In this document: in pieces, positions 25,525 through 37,043 of the stretch
Layout of the letters: every line of letters starts with the position of its first letter
How positions within the stretch are numbered: the first letter of the stretch is position 1
NCBI GenBank assembly: GCA_026419785.1
Contig: JAODTK010005657.1
Location: 1 to 64,000, forward strand
Direction of reading: 5' to 3'
Source of the DNA: Sclerodactyla briareus
Lineage: Eukaryota > Echinodermata > Holothuroidea > Dendrochirotida > Sclerodactylidae
Length of the DNA stretch: 64,000 bases
Translations under genes and position numbers: made by a program
Notes under the pieces: generated by a model
Database searches by the model: none
The model's input: the letters and a program-made list of their open reading frames with translations, nothing else
What the model was told of the DNA's origin: nothing

Positions 25525-28500
25525 TTCCCAGGTCACCAAAGGTCAATGAGAGGCCCAAATCTGAAATATTTAAAATGGCGATAACTCCTATTAGCAAGGT
25601 CCAATCGCTGATCTGTGGGTCTAGCCATTGTGATCCAATCGTTGGACCCCCCATCTGTCGTGACCTTTGGACCTCAATGTGACCTTACCTGTTCTGGTAA
25701 GCCGAATCATTTTTCGTGGCCATTTTCGGATGTGAAAGGGACCTTCCGATCAATATGGACCATAAATTGGCCACATGTGACCTTTGTGTGCGAAGATATC
25801 GAGGTCAAAGTCTTTCATTTGAATTTCAGTGCAGTTAGGATGTTTCACAGTGATTTGTCATGATGTTTTTTTTTGGAATCAGTGGGTCAATCTACCTCTG
25901 ATGATAAGGTCAAAAGGTCAAAAGGTCAAATCTCGAACAGATGTGCCTATCTTTAGAGGTACAACTCCTGTGGTGGGCAAAGAAAATTAAAACTGTCAAT
26001 TTTGGATATGTGACAGGGCTTTGTGTGCTGAGTAGACGAAACAAACTCCCGCTTCAATCGGGCACTCGGTTCTCAAGTTACAAGGGGTCAAAGGTTGGTT
26101 TTGAAACATTTTTGGCAATAGCATCGTCAGTATACTTCAGAATACCTAATGCTTGTAGGACTGGGTGTATCTCATCAAAACTAACATTTTTCATAAAAAC
26201 GGTCATGTCACCCAAGGTCACCAAAGGTCAATTAAGGTTCAAAAACTAGTTTTTTGGCCATAATATGGAAACCAAATGTCTGCCGAGGTTGGGAGATGGG
26301 CCATTATGATCCACTTGCTGACCCCCATCTGTGTGACCCTTGACCTCAATTTGACCTTTACCATGTTTTTGGCCGAATCAATTTTTCGTGGCCATTTTCG
26401 GATCTCAAAGGTACCATCTGATCAAAACGGACCATAAATTGACCCCAGGTGACCTTGTGTGCGAAGATATCAGAAGTCAAAGTTTTTCTTCTGAAATTTA
26501 GTTCAGTTAGAATTTTCATAGTGATTGTCATGGTGTTTTTTGGAATCAGTGGGTCAATCTACCTCTGATGATAAGGTCAAAGGTCAAAGGTCAAAGGTCA
26601 AATCTCGAATGGATGTGCCTATTTTGGAGTAAGTAACAGGGTAAAGAAAATTGAAACTGTCAATTTTGGATATGTGACAGGGCTTTGTGTGCTGAGTAGA
26701 CGAAACAAACTCCCGCTTCAATCGGGCACTCGGTTCTCAAGTTACAAGGGGTCAAAGGTTGGTTTTGATACCTTTTTGGCAATAGCATCGTCAGTATATT
26801 TCAGAATACCTAATGCTTGTAGGACTGGGTGTATCTCATCAAAGGTAACATTCTTCATAAAAACGGTCATGTCACCCAAGGTCACCAAAGGTCAATTAAG
26901 GTTCAAAAACTAGTTTTTTGGCCATAATATGGAAACCAAATGTCTGCCGGAGGTTGGGAGATGCGCCATTGTGATTCATGTAGATTCCCATCTGTGTGAC
27001 CTTCGATCTCACTTTGACCTTTACCATGTTTTTGGCCGAATCAATTTTTCGTGGCCATTTTCGGATCTCAAAGGTACCATCTGATCAAAACGGACCATAA
27101 ATTGACCCCAGGTGACCTTGTGTGCGAAGATATCAGAAGTCAAAGTTTTTCTTCTGAAATTTAGTTCAGTTAGAATTTTCATAGTGATTGTCATGGTGTT
27201 TTTTGGAATCAGTGGGTCAAACTACCTCTGATGATGAGGTAAAGGTCAATAGTCAAAGGTCAAATCTCGAACAGATGTGCTATCTTTAGAGTTACAGGGC
27301 AAAGAAAATTAAAACTGTCAATTTTGGATATGTGACAGGGCTTTGTGTGCTGAGTAGACGAAACAAACTCCCGCTTCAATCGGGCACTCGGTTCTCAAGT
27401 TACAAGGGGTCAAAGGTTGGTTTTGATACCTTTTTGGCAATAGCATCGTCAGTATACTTCAGAATACCTAATGCTTGTAGGACTGGGTGTATCTCATCAA
27501 AGGTAACATTCTTCATAAAAACGGTCATGTCACCCAAGGTCACCAAAGGTCAATTAAGGTTCAAAAACTAGTTTTTTGGCCATAATATGGAAACCAAATG
27601 TCTGCCGAGGTTGGGAGATGGGCCATTATGATCCACTTGCTGACCCCCATCTGTGTGACCCTTGACCTCAATTTGACCTTTACCATGTTTTTGGCCGAAT
27701 CAATTTTTCGTGGCCATTTTCGGATCTCAAAGGTACCATCTGATCAAAACGGACCATAAATTGACCCCAGGTGACCTTTGTGTGGGAAGATATCAGAAGT
27801 CAAAGTTTTTCTTCTGAAATTTAGTTCAGTTAGAATTTTCATAGTGATTGTCATGGTGTTTCTTGGAATCAGTGGGTCAATCTACCTCTGATGATAAGGC
27901 AGCTAAAAGGTCAAAGGGCAAATCTCGAAATGGATTTTGTGCCTATTTTTGGAGTAACAGGGTAAAGAAAATGAAACTGTCAATTTGGATATGTGACAGA
28001 CTTTCTGCGTGTGCTGAATAGACGAAACAAACTCCCGCTTCAATCGGGCACTCGGTTCTCAAGTTACAAGGGGTCAAAGGTTGGTTCTGATAACTTTCGG
28101 CCTTCCAATAGCATCGTACCAAAAAGTATACTTCAGAATACCAATGCTTGTAGGACCTGGCTGTATATCATCAAACCCCCGGTAACATTTTTAATAAATA
28201 AAAACTGGACAGTCACCAAACTCATCAAAGGAGTCAATATTAGGGTCAAAAACTAGTTTTTTGGCCATAATATGGAAACCAAATGTCTGCCGAAGTTGGG
28301 AGATGCCGCCATTGAGGATTCACTCGTAGATTCCCATCTGTGTGACCTTCGATCTCACTTTGACCTTTACCATGTTTTTGGCCGAATCAATTTTTCGTGG
28401 CCATTTTCGGATCTCAAGGGTAAACTTATCGATCAAAATGGACCATAAATTGACCCATTTTACCTTTGTGTGGGAAGATATCAGAAGTCAAAGTTTTTCA

Positions 28501-28612
28501 TTGAAAATTAGTGCAGTTAGGATGTATAGTGATTTGTCATGGTGTTTCTTGGAATCAGTGGGTCAAACTACCTCTGATGATGAGGTCAAGAGGTCAAATC
28601 TCAAATTTATCT
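25525..28612 (+). repeat. Higher-order satellite, about 660-bp monomers (4.6 copies)
   Basis: The phrase ctttgtgtgctgagtagacg recurs at 26019, 26683, 27341 and (variant) 28003; gaatcaatttttcgtggcc recurs at about 25704, 26375, 27038, 27697 and 28384, so monomers are about 660-690 bp. Two variants alternate: one with gggtcaatctacctctgatg + ataagg and 'gccta-ttttgg', the other with aaactacctctgatgatgagg and 'ctatctttag', giving a dimeric period near 1.32 kb. Copies at 26641-26930 and 27300-27590 are almost identical, so homogenisation is recent; the last copy (27950-28270) is much more decayed. Open frames repeated in each monomer are passive consequences. Absent from unit 2. Confidence 0.92.
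26574..26600 (+). promoter_or_regulatory. Four AGGTCA half-sites as consecutive DR1
   Basis: AGGTCA repeated four times with a single A between copies, inside the satellite. AGGTCA-N1-AGGTCA is the established DR1 site type bound by RXR/PPAR/HNF4-class nuclear receptors. Equivalent positions in other monomers have different spacing (about 25911) or decayed sites (about 27245, 27905). The match is exact; function is inference. Confidence 0.5.
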
Positions 28613-28639
28613 CAAATGTACCTTCTGATTAACGTTTTC

Positions 28640-29180
28640 AGACCCCAGTAATGGAAAGAAAAAGGTCATTTCCAACTTTTTGACACCTCCCTCAAACTTG
28701 TACCCCGCCCAATGGTGACCCACACCACCCAGAGATGGATGTGCGATTTGTGCACGAAATGTGCGATTATCGAGCGAAATACGTTGTTGCTGGGCGGATA
28801 GAAGAGGAGTCCACAATTGAACCTCAGAAATGGAAAGAACAGGTCAATCTCAACATTTTACAACCTCACTCATAAGTGCCCCCATCGAATGTTTGGACTG
28901 CCAGTGCACTCTCAGGAATTTGTCGATTTGGTCAATTTTGACGAAATAGTGTAGGTGGGGGAATGGAAAAAGAAGTGCAAAAATTTTGAACCCCAGATTT
29001 ACGAGTACGAATAACATGTCAAGAACAGCCTGGACGATGCACACTCTGTCTCAGAATTTTAACAATGCAAGCCCTGCACTGTGAGTGGTTATAAAATGTT
29101 GGAAATGATCGGGTCTTCTCATTTATGAGGATTCAAAAATTGCGACCCACCCTCTTCTACACCCTCTCTAGTAACACATT
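28640..29180. repeat. Degenerate repeat, about 150-170-bp units
   Basis: The phrase aatggaaag followed by aaggtca/aggtcaat and ttttaca/ttttga recurs at about 28650, 28828 and 28962, with a weaker copy near 29095. Divergent. Confidence 0.5.
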
Positions 29181-29377
29181 TTACGAGATGTGGGCTAGAC
29201 CTCCTAAAAAAGATAAAAGGGCAGGTGGGGGCTCAACTTACAAATGTGAATGGCGACTACAGTACTACTATAGAATACTAATACTACTAGTACTACTAAA
29301 CTATGCTCTCTAGCGCAGAGTCTACGTCCTAGCCCTATGTAACCTGCCTAGAGTATAAGCCTAGCCTAGGCCTGGCT

Positions 29378-29677
29378 GTCGTAAATATTGACAGTTTTAG
29401 ACTCAACGTTTGTTTTAATGAAATTGCTTTCTTATAATCACCACTTTTTTTCGTCAGTGATTCAGTAGTATTCTCTTCTTCGCGACACTCGTATTTTCGT
29501 ACTAGAGGATGGGTCGAATCCATACATTTAGTCCAGTGCAGTACCCCGTCTATACTTAGGTCTTGTTAGCAAATACCCGAGCAGTGCGAGGGGCCAGGCC
29601 GAGGGTGCATTGAACAAGTGCTTCCCCTTTGCTGTGACAAAACAGATTAATCACGGATGTATATCTAGGGTGTGGAG
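29378..29677 (+). repeat. 300-bp direct repeat, copy 1
   Basis: Starts gtcgtaaatattgacagttt and matches 33265-33580 with gaps. Shared landmarks are catttagtccagt, gtgacaaaacag and gtatatctaggg. With its partner it brackets 3.6 kb in the same orientation. It could be an LTR-like pair or a duplicated repeat; the copies are very diverged. Confidence 0.65.
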
Positions 29678-29679
29678 GG

Positions 29680-30235
29680 GAACATTACGGCTAGGATTCC
29701 ATAGGCGCGGATGTGGGATGCGGCACTGCCCCCATGATTAGCGGATTCACTTGAGTACGGACTGAAAAATTCTAATAACCGAATAGAGGGTTGGAAGAGA
29801 TGGAGACAATTAAGTTCCGTAGCAGAAAAATATCATCCACATACAATGAGAATGATGCAGCATTCATAAATACCACTGACATATGTATGTTGTAGAATAG
29901 TGTGTAATAAAAGATGAATTGGAATTATAAACCGGTTATAATTCTGATACTAAACACCGGCTGACCAAATAAGGATGAGCGCGCGACACGCAATGCTTGC
30001 GTTCAGATAAACGCGCACAAACGCTCGACACAGCGCGCAAGGTAATTTGACCGCGGTTTAGCGTCGCAAACACGATACGCAATGTACAGGTTGCACGCGC
30101 GCGTGTAGCTTGCACAGTTTATCGAACCCTCCTTGAAACGTTTTGCTGCCAGTTTTAGACATATTATCACACTTTTCGTATGAAACAATATGGGAACTGA
30201 AATGGGTATTGTATGAATGCGAATAATAAACGATA
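29680..30235. other. No gene recognised
   Basis: Lies in the unit-1-only segment. CG-containing palindromic text around 29980-30110 (gcgcgcgtgtagc and similar). No gene supported. Confidence 0.4.
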
Positions 30236-30371
30236 CTCGGGCTTTGTTTTCGAATTAAAACGGTTTGACGTAATAATAGTCTGAAACAAGCCCTCGGGGC
30301 TGCGGCCTTCCGGGCTTTTTTAACTCCTATTATGACGTCATCCGGTTTTAATTCTGCAACAAAGGCCCTCG
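30236..30371. mobile_element. Fold-back element (imperfect 45-bp inverted repeat)
   Basis: Left arm 30236-30280 (ctcgggctttgttttcgaat, taaaacggtttgacgtaata, atagt) is complementary to 30323-30371 (actcctattatgacgtcatc, cggttttaattctgcaacaa, aggccctcg) with several mismatches. The short centre holds a second small dyad (ccctcggggctgcggccttc). Looks like a MITE or fold-back element; the antisense reading GNNEQITRAFVAEL occurs here but no intact protein. Confidence 0.7.
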
Positions 30372-31079
30372 TAATCTGTTCATTATTCCCTAAAGGATGC
30401 CTCATCACGGCCAAATTATTCGTTTCCCTATTGAAGCAATTTAGCGTACCTATATATTCATGAGTTGCTAGGTGTTCATGTGTTCTTCACATTATTATAA
30501 ATTTATTCATTCTGAAATATCAACCTCCCTCGCGAAATTATGATTTTCATACCGCTTCATTGAGTAACTATCCATTCATTTATTGGAGCAAATGTCGAAA
30601 TCGAATTTTATAAAAAGAGTTCATATCTCCTTGCATTTCAATTGGAGCCCCCATTCATTGTGTATAATCGATGGCGATCAGGCAATGTTCTATTAACGCA
30701 TCCATACATTTGTATATTATAATCACCCACAATGACAGTGCTTGGCGTTGTTAAAATTCTGCAACAAGGTGTGTACTTCATGGCTGTTCGAGGACAAGGT
30801 GTTAGAAAAGTTTGATATCGTTATAAATATGGGCCAAAAAGGAATCACTACACATACTTTGTGTTCTTGTTTATTTTCCTACGGTGATAACGAACCTTAT
30901 TATTCATTTAAAATAATGAGCCTCCTGTTTGTTTTTTTTCTTCAAGAAAACGAGCTTCAAATAGTCACCATTCGGAGTAGAGCCCCCTATAAGATGCGTT
31001 ATGTCTACTCCGGAAAAGTAGCCCATAGAATCATGATTTATCACCAACCTGAAATACACACTGTTTGGAATAGGGGTAC
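30372..31079. other. No gene recognised
   Basis: A long open frame runs 30742-31293 but opens at a TTG, crosses from unit-1-only sequence into duplicated sequence at 31080, and its second half is disrupted in the unit-2 copy. Not called as a gene. Confidence 0.5.
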
Positions 31080-32039
31080 CGTACATCGCATTTCACAGGT
31101 TTCGCGGGAGACACGAGCGCGTCGTGGAAAAAATGTCAAGGGTTCAGTCTCCATTCTCAAATTCGGCTGTAAGCAGAGTCTGGTACAGCCAATTAAACAT
31201 GGTCGCCAAGAGACGGAAGACGATAGAGACATTCCCATGCATGTCTCGACAATACTCCCATTGGCATTAGGATGGAATAATCTTGCATTATAAGAATGCC
31301 CCCAGACAATGCAAATCCAAATCCAAATGTCACAACAAATACTGCATGCCACTCCAACCTATAATACAATTAGCTGAGCGAATGCTGGTTCAAATCACGT
31401 GCACTGTTATTGTCAGCTGATGGAATTACTGACAGTCTCTCTGCTCGTCTGTTCGTCAGTTCATAACTTTTGAACCATATACACCGATTAGATTTTCTCA
31501 ACATGGATGGATTTGCATGAACATTTAGTAGGCCTACACATAGTATACGAATATGTTGCAAGGCATTCGAAGTAATCAAAGGTCGTTATCATGGTTGAAT
31601 ATAGTTAACTTATGACAAGACACATTCTGCAGTCTGTGTAAGTTCTTTGAAACTAGTAACAATGTGTTTTTCAGAAATATGTACTAAATTAACAACAAAC
31701 AGTTATTCACGAGTTATTCTCGCCGAGTGAATAAAACACGCTTGGATCAAGAGAACATTATCTTGAAACCTCTGCGGTTAGTTCGGGCGATGTACGTGTA
31801 CCCCAGGTATATGCGGCCTATCGTAGGAGGCCACCAACAGAAATGTCTCTCTCTCTTGTCCTTTTTACCTCCGTAAGGAAGTATTGCATTTTGCCAGGCT
31901 AAATAACAGCTGCAAAACTTCTACTGAGCTGTTTTTGTGTTGAAAAATTATCGGTCATTTGGGTCATGGGGGTTCTGACTGCCCCTCCCCCCCCCCCCCC
32001 TCGTGATACGCCACTGGTTCAGTAAGAGAAGGGTCTGTT

Positions 32040-32345
32040 CTTGATATCATTTCCACTCTAAGACCAAACATTATCTTGAGGGAAGCTGTTCCACTCATTG
32101 ATCACTCTCCGGGAGAAGAAATACGTTCGAATATCTAACCTGCAACGATTGTCACTAAGCTTGAGACGATGACCCCCATTATAGTGGTAACAGGGAGTCG
32201 GAAGGAATGTCATCGAAACTATTAACAAAAACCTGAATCAAACCCCCTCGAATTCGCCTTAGCTCCAATGAAGTCAAACCCGAGACGTTTTAATCTTCCC
32301 TCAAACGGCACATCTCGCAGACACTTCATCAATCTGGTTGCCCTC
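32040..32345 (-). mobile_element. LINE C-terminal fragment
   Basis: On the minus strand, with frame changes, reads RFEGRLKRLGFDFIGAKANS, then a block of type KLS.NRC.LDIRTYFFSRRV and INEWNSFPQ. This is the conserved C-terminus of CR1-type LINE polymerases (R.DIRK.FFS.RVI..WN.LP). Copied at 48985-49325 in unit 2, so it was present before the duplication. Confidence 0.78.
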
Positions 32346-32819
32346 CTTTTTCGATGATTCGGACAGTAGAAGTGATCACCATACCATTACCGCCCGACGT
32401 GAACACGTCGATGGTTCCGTTGAAGAGGCAATTGTCGTTACAATTTTGTATTCTTTCGGACCAATGGAACGGTACTTCATCTCCCTATTTTCGGGGGGGA
32501 GCATATTATCATTCCCAACGTATGGTCGAACAATACTATCCACGTTCATTTTCAACTCAGATCAACCTTTACCCAACCTAACTACGTGGCCGTCATGCAA
32601 ACGACAGTGATTTCGCGAGACGACGATTCACCTTTAAATTTCATCTGCTAGTCTCAGTTAGGATCACGTGGTACGAAATACACAAAGACGCGTTTGATAT
32701 TGTATAGTCAGTTATATTTTTTCTTCATATATACTACATGACGGAATATGCAAGCGAACAAAATACACATATGCTCGAAATGTTCCTCATCTGTGGGGTT
32801 TTCGCAGAAACACAGCTGC

Positions 32820-33055
32820 GGAACATACACTATAAACAATTTCTGTAGAATTCACAGTAAATTAATTGGCAACTATCCAGTAATATACAGTAAATTTTAC
32901 CGTAAACTACTGTAGATTTCACAGTAAAATTATAGTAATATCATTTCACTGTAAATTTCACGTAGTATTGTAAAATTGACAGTTACATGGCTGCAGTGTT
33001 GTCAGTAATTTACTGTCAATTCTACAATAATATTTTTGACAGTGTATCCACTATA
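32820..33055. mobile_element. ACTGTAAA/TTTACAGT-rich palindromic element
   Basis: Dense alternating cagtaaatt, cactgtaaatt, gtagatttcacagtaaa and tttactgtcaatt. The motif and its complement recur about every 20-40 bp, so the element folds on itself. Typical of MITE-like elements in animals. Copy at 49795-50020. Confidence 0.65.
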
Positions 33056-33264
33056 AATAAATGCCATGCCACAAACTTACCATATATTACGGTATATATA
33101 CTCCCATAACTATAATCCACGATGATCAGATATAAAATCATCCTGCAAAATGTTAACGACAATCGTCGGTATTTGTCCGTTGTCCAAGTGACGTTGGGCT
33201 ATTTTATAACATTTCAACGGTGAGCAGGTGAACAGTAGAATTTTGAAAGTTCAGGGGATTTGAT

Positions 33265-33580
33265 GTCGTGAATATTGACAGTTTTATCCTTATCTTTCTT
33301 CAATTGAAATTGCTCTCGTACTACTTCACACTATTTCTTTTACGTCGGTGAGTCATTAGTTTCCTCTATTATTTTTACACTCCCGCAAGTTCGCGGATTC
33401 ATCTTCATTGACCACATATACATTTAATCCAGTACTACACATAGGTGTTGTTAGCAGATAACAGTGTAGTGCGAGAGGTGAGTGTGAAGTGGAATGAATC
33501 TTCTTAGCCTTTGACTGTGACAAAACAATTTTCTGAATCACTGACGTATATTTAGGGATGTTAAGAATCTGTGGAAGGCG
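33265..33580 (+). repeat. 300-bp direct repeat, copy 2
   Basis: Partner of 29378-29677 (gtcgtgaatattgacagttt, catttaatccagt, gtgacaaaacaa, gtatatttaggg). It starts exactly where unit-1/unit-2 homology ends, so it marks the junction between the two units. Confidence 0.7.
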
Positions 33581-34146
33581 GACTCAGTCCGGTGTGCGAT
33601 TCGTTTTCCCCTTGGATATCATTCTGGGTAATTCACTGCTCATGCACGACCGTCAGAGGTTACTATTTTGGTCTTGTCTTAGCCCTCATGGATCCGGGAA
33701 CTGTGATTAGGCTACTTGACTTCCCTATAAGAAGTCAAGATTGCTGGCTTACATTTTCCAAGATCTCACGTGAGACGCTGTAGTTGTTTTTCCAAATATT
33801 ACGTCACCGTCCAGGAGATTGATCATACACATGACGCTGGGAGATAGAGGATGATAATGAACTACAGGGTCTTTTCGTTCCGTGACTGATCACATGCTGC
33901 TTGCCAATAAGCGTCTCTCGGAAGGTCCGTCTGACTCCAAAATAACGATCTGGGAGTTGTAACAGCTTGTGCCCCGCAGTCTGGGCAGTTGTTTTGGAGT
34001 CGGCTACAAAGGCGGACCCCAGCCGATCAGAGAGGATCAGACATGAAATTTCGCAACACCCAAGTAGAACCGACAGGTCAATTTCTAGCAGTACTGTAGC
34101 GAGTCCACTCGGGGTGAGTCCGAGGCCGAGTCCGAGTCACGAGCAG

Positions 34147-34250
34147 TGAGTCCGAGTCCGAGTCCGAGTCCGAGTCCGAGTCCGAGTCCGAGTCCGAGTC
34201 CGAGTCCGAGTCCGAGTCCGAGTCACGAGCAGTGAGTCCGAGTCCGAGTC
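34147..34250. repeat. (GAGTCC)n minisatellite
   Basis: About 16 uninterrupted or near-perfect hexamers, interrupted by cacgagcagt at about 34223. The antisense Asp-Ser repeat frame is an artefact. Similar degenerate hexamers occur at 36900-37025. Confidence 0.92.
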
Positions 34251-34699
34251 CATAAGTCCATGTGTAATTTTGACTCATTCAATGTTAACTGCACTGTAAT
34301 GAAAACTTCAGAGGAACATTCATCTTGTTCTAATCCGTGTTGTATCAGACACTGGCAAATCCGACACCAACCCCAGTAGCTCTCAACATGACAACAACAC
34401 CGGTATCGGAAATAGGAGCTACAAAAGACCGGTACCAAAAAAGCCAACACCAAACATCAAAACACGCAAAAACTCTGAGTGTTAGGAATAAACACTATTT
34501 TGCAATCACTTCTGAAAAAACGTTTCTCAAATGCTGAAAACGTGCGGAATGAGAAAAACTAACTAATGTGTGTTTATTACAAAACGTGATGCATAATAAA
34601 GGGATGCATACACATACACGTTTGCACTTTCTGCCAATATAAAGTTGACGATTCAATACCACTATATACAGGTTTGGTCGCATGCACCCTGGAGGGGCC

Positions 34700-35240
34700 T
34701 AGGCTAACGATGAGGTACGGATTCTATATCTCTGAATTTTCATGTTCCATGCTACTATGACTCATGCCTCTCAGTTTCAACACTCTTCAGTAGAAATAAC
34801 CCTTACTTTAATACTAGGAACAACCTCGATTATATAAATGCCCTACTGTTAGATTACAGGTACACCCAGAGGAATATTCGTATACGGGACCTGACCGCAG
34901 GAATGATCTTCGGCCAGATCTTAGAAAACAATCCCTCATACCAAGTTTCAAACGAAAGGTAAAGAAACACAGTCAGTGCCACCAGCAAACGTAAACGTTT
35001 GTCTGCTCTTCTGGGTGGGGTGGGGGGGGGGTCTGCGGGAGGCGGGGGGGGGGGGGGTATATATTGGTTCACTCTGGTGTATTGTTTTTTGTCTCGTTTC
35101 TATGTTGACTATTGTACGAGGTTTCTGCTCTGAATAAGCTTTGAGACCTTTCGCGAACCCCCCAACCATTTATTGTCACTGCTTTTGTATTAATTCAAGT
35201 CTTTTCTATGGGTGAAATAAAGTTGAAGTTGAATCATGCC
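34700..35240 (+). mobile_element. Possible LINE 3' end nested in the insertion
   Basis: One frame near 34880 reads RRNDLRPDLRKQSLIPSFKR. The segment ends gtgaaataaagttgaagttg + aatc at about 35210-35235, resembling LINE 3' tails of the form taaagttgaattgaa. G runs lie at 35020-35057. Weak evidence. Confidence 0.35.
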
Positions 35241-37043
35241 CCTACCCTGGTCCAACCTCCAAGACCACTGCCTGTGTTGTACCAAAGGCATATTTACCAT
35301 GCTATTGAACCGACAGAGCCTTTTTCGATGGAAAAGTTGTGAAGATGTAGTTGTAGAATGATATTCTAAGGTGATGCTTCAGCAATTTCGAAATTTACAG
35401 TTGTTGCTCCTTTCTATTTTGAGTTTCAAGTTAACTAGTTTCATCTAGTCTCATTTTGCACTGTCAGACACAATCCAATTCTTTTGTTACTATATGGTTT
35501 CTGCACTATCGGAATGTAATTACATAATGAAAGAGAGATTAGTGTGTCACAAGAAAAGTAGGGTAACACTGACTGCAGGTGTTTTCAACTGTCGGCACAA
35601 TTAAGCCAGCCTATTTATAGTACACACATCACGGCGGAGGATCCTGTCCACGTGTACCGTCAGTAAGGACACGATGGGTTGGGGCCGCTCACAGGGTCAC
35701 CCTCGTATCTCATGGTTATGGCAGTACCCCCAAGGAGTGGTGGGTGGGTCCCTGACTGATTGACTGATCGTCGCTTTGCTGGGGCTGTGTCGATACGGCT
35801 AGGTGCCTCTCTGCATGTGCTCCTACTATGCATGAGTGAATGTGTGAATGAGTGGGGAGTGATTGATAATGCAATGTGGGTCTGCGCCTGTAAAATCGTG
35901 TTCACACATTTGGCACCAACGGTTCATGACCACTTGTTCTATGGGGTAACGACACATGCTTGAGAGTCTTGTATTCCACTAACAGTCCATAAACTGCCCA
36001 TACAACAAAGGCGGCTCCATTTCTGGTTAACCTCCACCATGACTCATCTGACTGAGCCCCGGCTCTACCTCGTAAGTTACTATGCAACGCTACTTACCAC
36101 CCTCATCTTAAAACTAACCCTCACACAACATTCCACATGTATATATTTGATATGCACAAATGGTTCCAGTCTTACTTAGAGGTGATATATTGTTAATGGT
36201 TATAAGACACATGTGTACCAGTGTGGCGAAATCTTTAGCAAACTCCGTTTAGGAGCCTTATTCATCCGGACCACCACCGAGTCTCATGGGCAATGTACGT
36301 AATTCATATTAGCCTAATATGGTCAAGAGAAACAACGACTGCAGTTAAACTTAGGTTTTTTAACAGGATAATACTAACAGGACGTACATATCTATGGAAT
36401 CATTGGCTTGTTTAAATATAGCCCGCAACAGGTACCACAACACTACCATAGGACAAGAGTTATCACCACAGGTGTTTCACTGCAGAAAACATCCAAATCT
36501 TACACTCCCCCCCTAAGAATAGGATATATGAATATATGTGCATTGATTACTTTTTCAATGATTTGACGATTGAGTGGGCGAGGACTGGACAAATTGGTTA
36601 TGGGGGAAGATCGGAGGACGTGCATCCAGTGAGTGTAAGCTCCCTGGTGTAAAAATGGTGGTAGTATTGCATCTATATTAGTTACTCCTCTGCCTGTTTG
36701 AACAAAAACGTTCAGTCCATTTTATGGGGCGCCGTCTGATGAACTTGCATAAGAGCCTGTTATTTATAAAATTGCACTGAACAGGCTGCAATTAAGAACA
36801 CCTTCCAATTTAATACATTTATTTCCTTTGAAATGACAAGAATAAGAAAAGATTGAAGTACTCATCTCTGTACTCATGCTGAAAAAAGGCCCGAGTGCTG
36901 AGTCCGGACAGGTGAATCCGAGTCCTGAGTCCGAGTCCTTGAAGGTGAGTCCGAGGGGGGTCAATGAGCGGGTCACGAGTCCGGAAGTCATGAGTTTTTG
37001 AGTCGGACTTGAGTCGAGTCTGGAACTTGAGTATACAGCACTG

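Larger units (their letters stand above)
17417..33264. repeat. Segmental duplication, unit 1
   Basis: Begins at gataatgaactacagg (also at 33851). Parallel landmarks with unit 2 include 17860/34010, 18200/37160, 20985/39940, 21480/40490, 23636/46587, 24760/47525 and 31080/47797, all in the same order and orientation. The right limit is ggggatttgat at 33264, matching 50229. Divergence is substantial with many 1-3 base indels. No host gene is recognisable inside. Differences between the units are annotated separately. Confidence 0.9.
31080..33264. repeat. Right block of duplication unit 1
   Basis: Aligns with 47797-50229 from atcgcatttcacaggtttcg to tcaggggatttgat. Holds an antisense LINE fragment and an ACTGTAAA-rich element, annotated separately. 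A C run with tacgccactg (about 31988-32014) looks like one end of the CAGTGGCGTA family. Confidence 0.88.
34089..37043. mobile_element. 2.96-kb TIR-bounded insertion, unit 2 only
   Basis: Left end CAGTACTGTA, right end TACAGCACTG, inverted with one mismatch. Flanks are ttctag (34083-34088) and tcctag (37044-37049), a probable target-site duplication. Unit 1 has the empty site aatttctagtacacgg at about 17931. Subterminal GAGTCC repeats lie at both ends (34099-34260 and 36890-37030). No transposase found; the interior short frames have no domain. CAGTRCTGTA-type termini recall hAT elements, but that is inference. Confidence 0.75.

Noticed and set aside
25215..25549. Val-Cys repeat proteins
   Set aside because: Translation of the (TG)n microsatellite.
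26674..27571. Identical short proteins repeated every 658 bp
   Set aside because: They are the same frame of each satellite monomer; the fourth copy is disrupted, with no sign of selection on protein.
30742..31293. 183-codon open frame
   Set aside because: Opens at TTG, spans the edge between unit-1-only and duplicated sequence, and its second half is broken in unit 2.
34078..34278. Asp-Ser repeat protein
   Set aside because: A direct translation of the (GAGTCC)n minisatellite.
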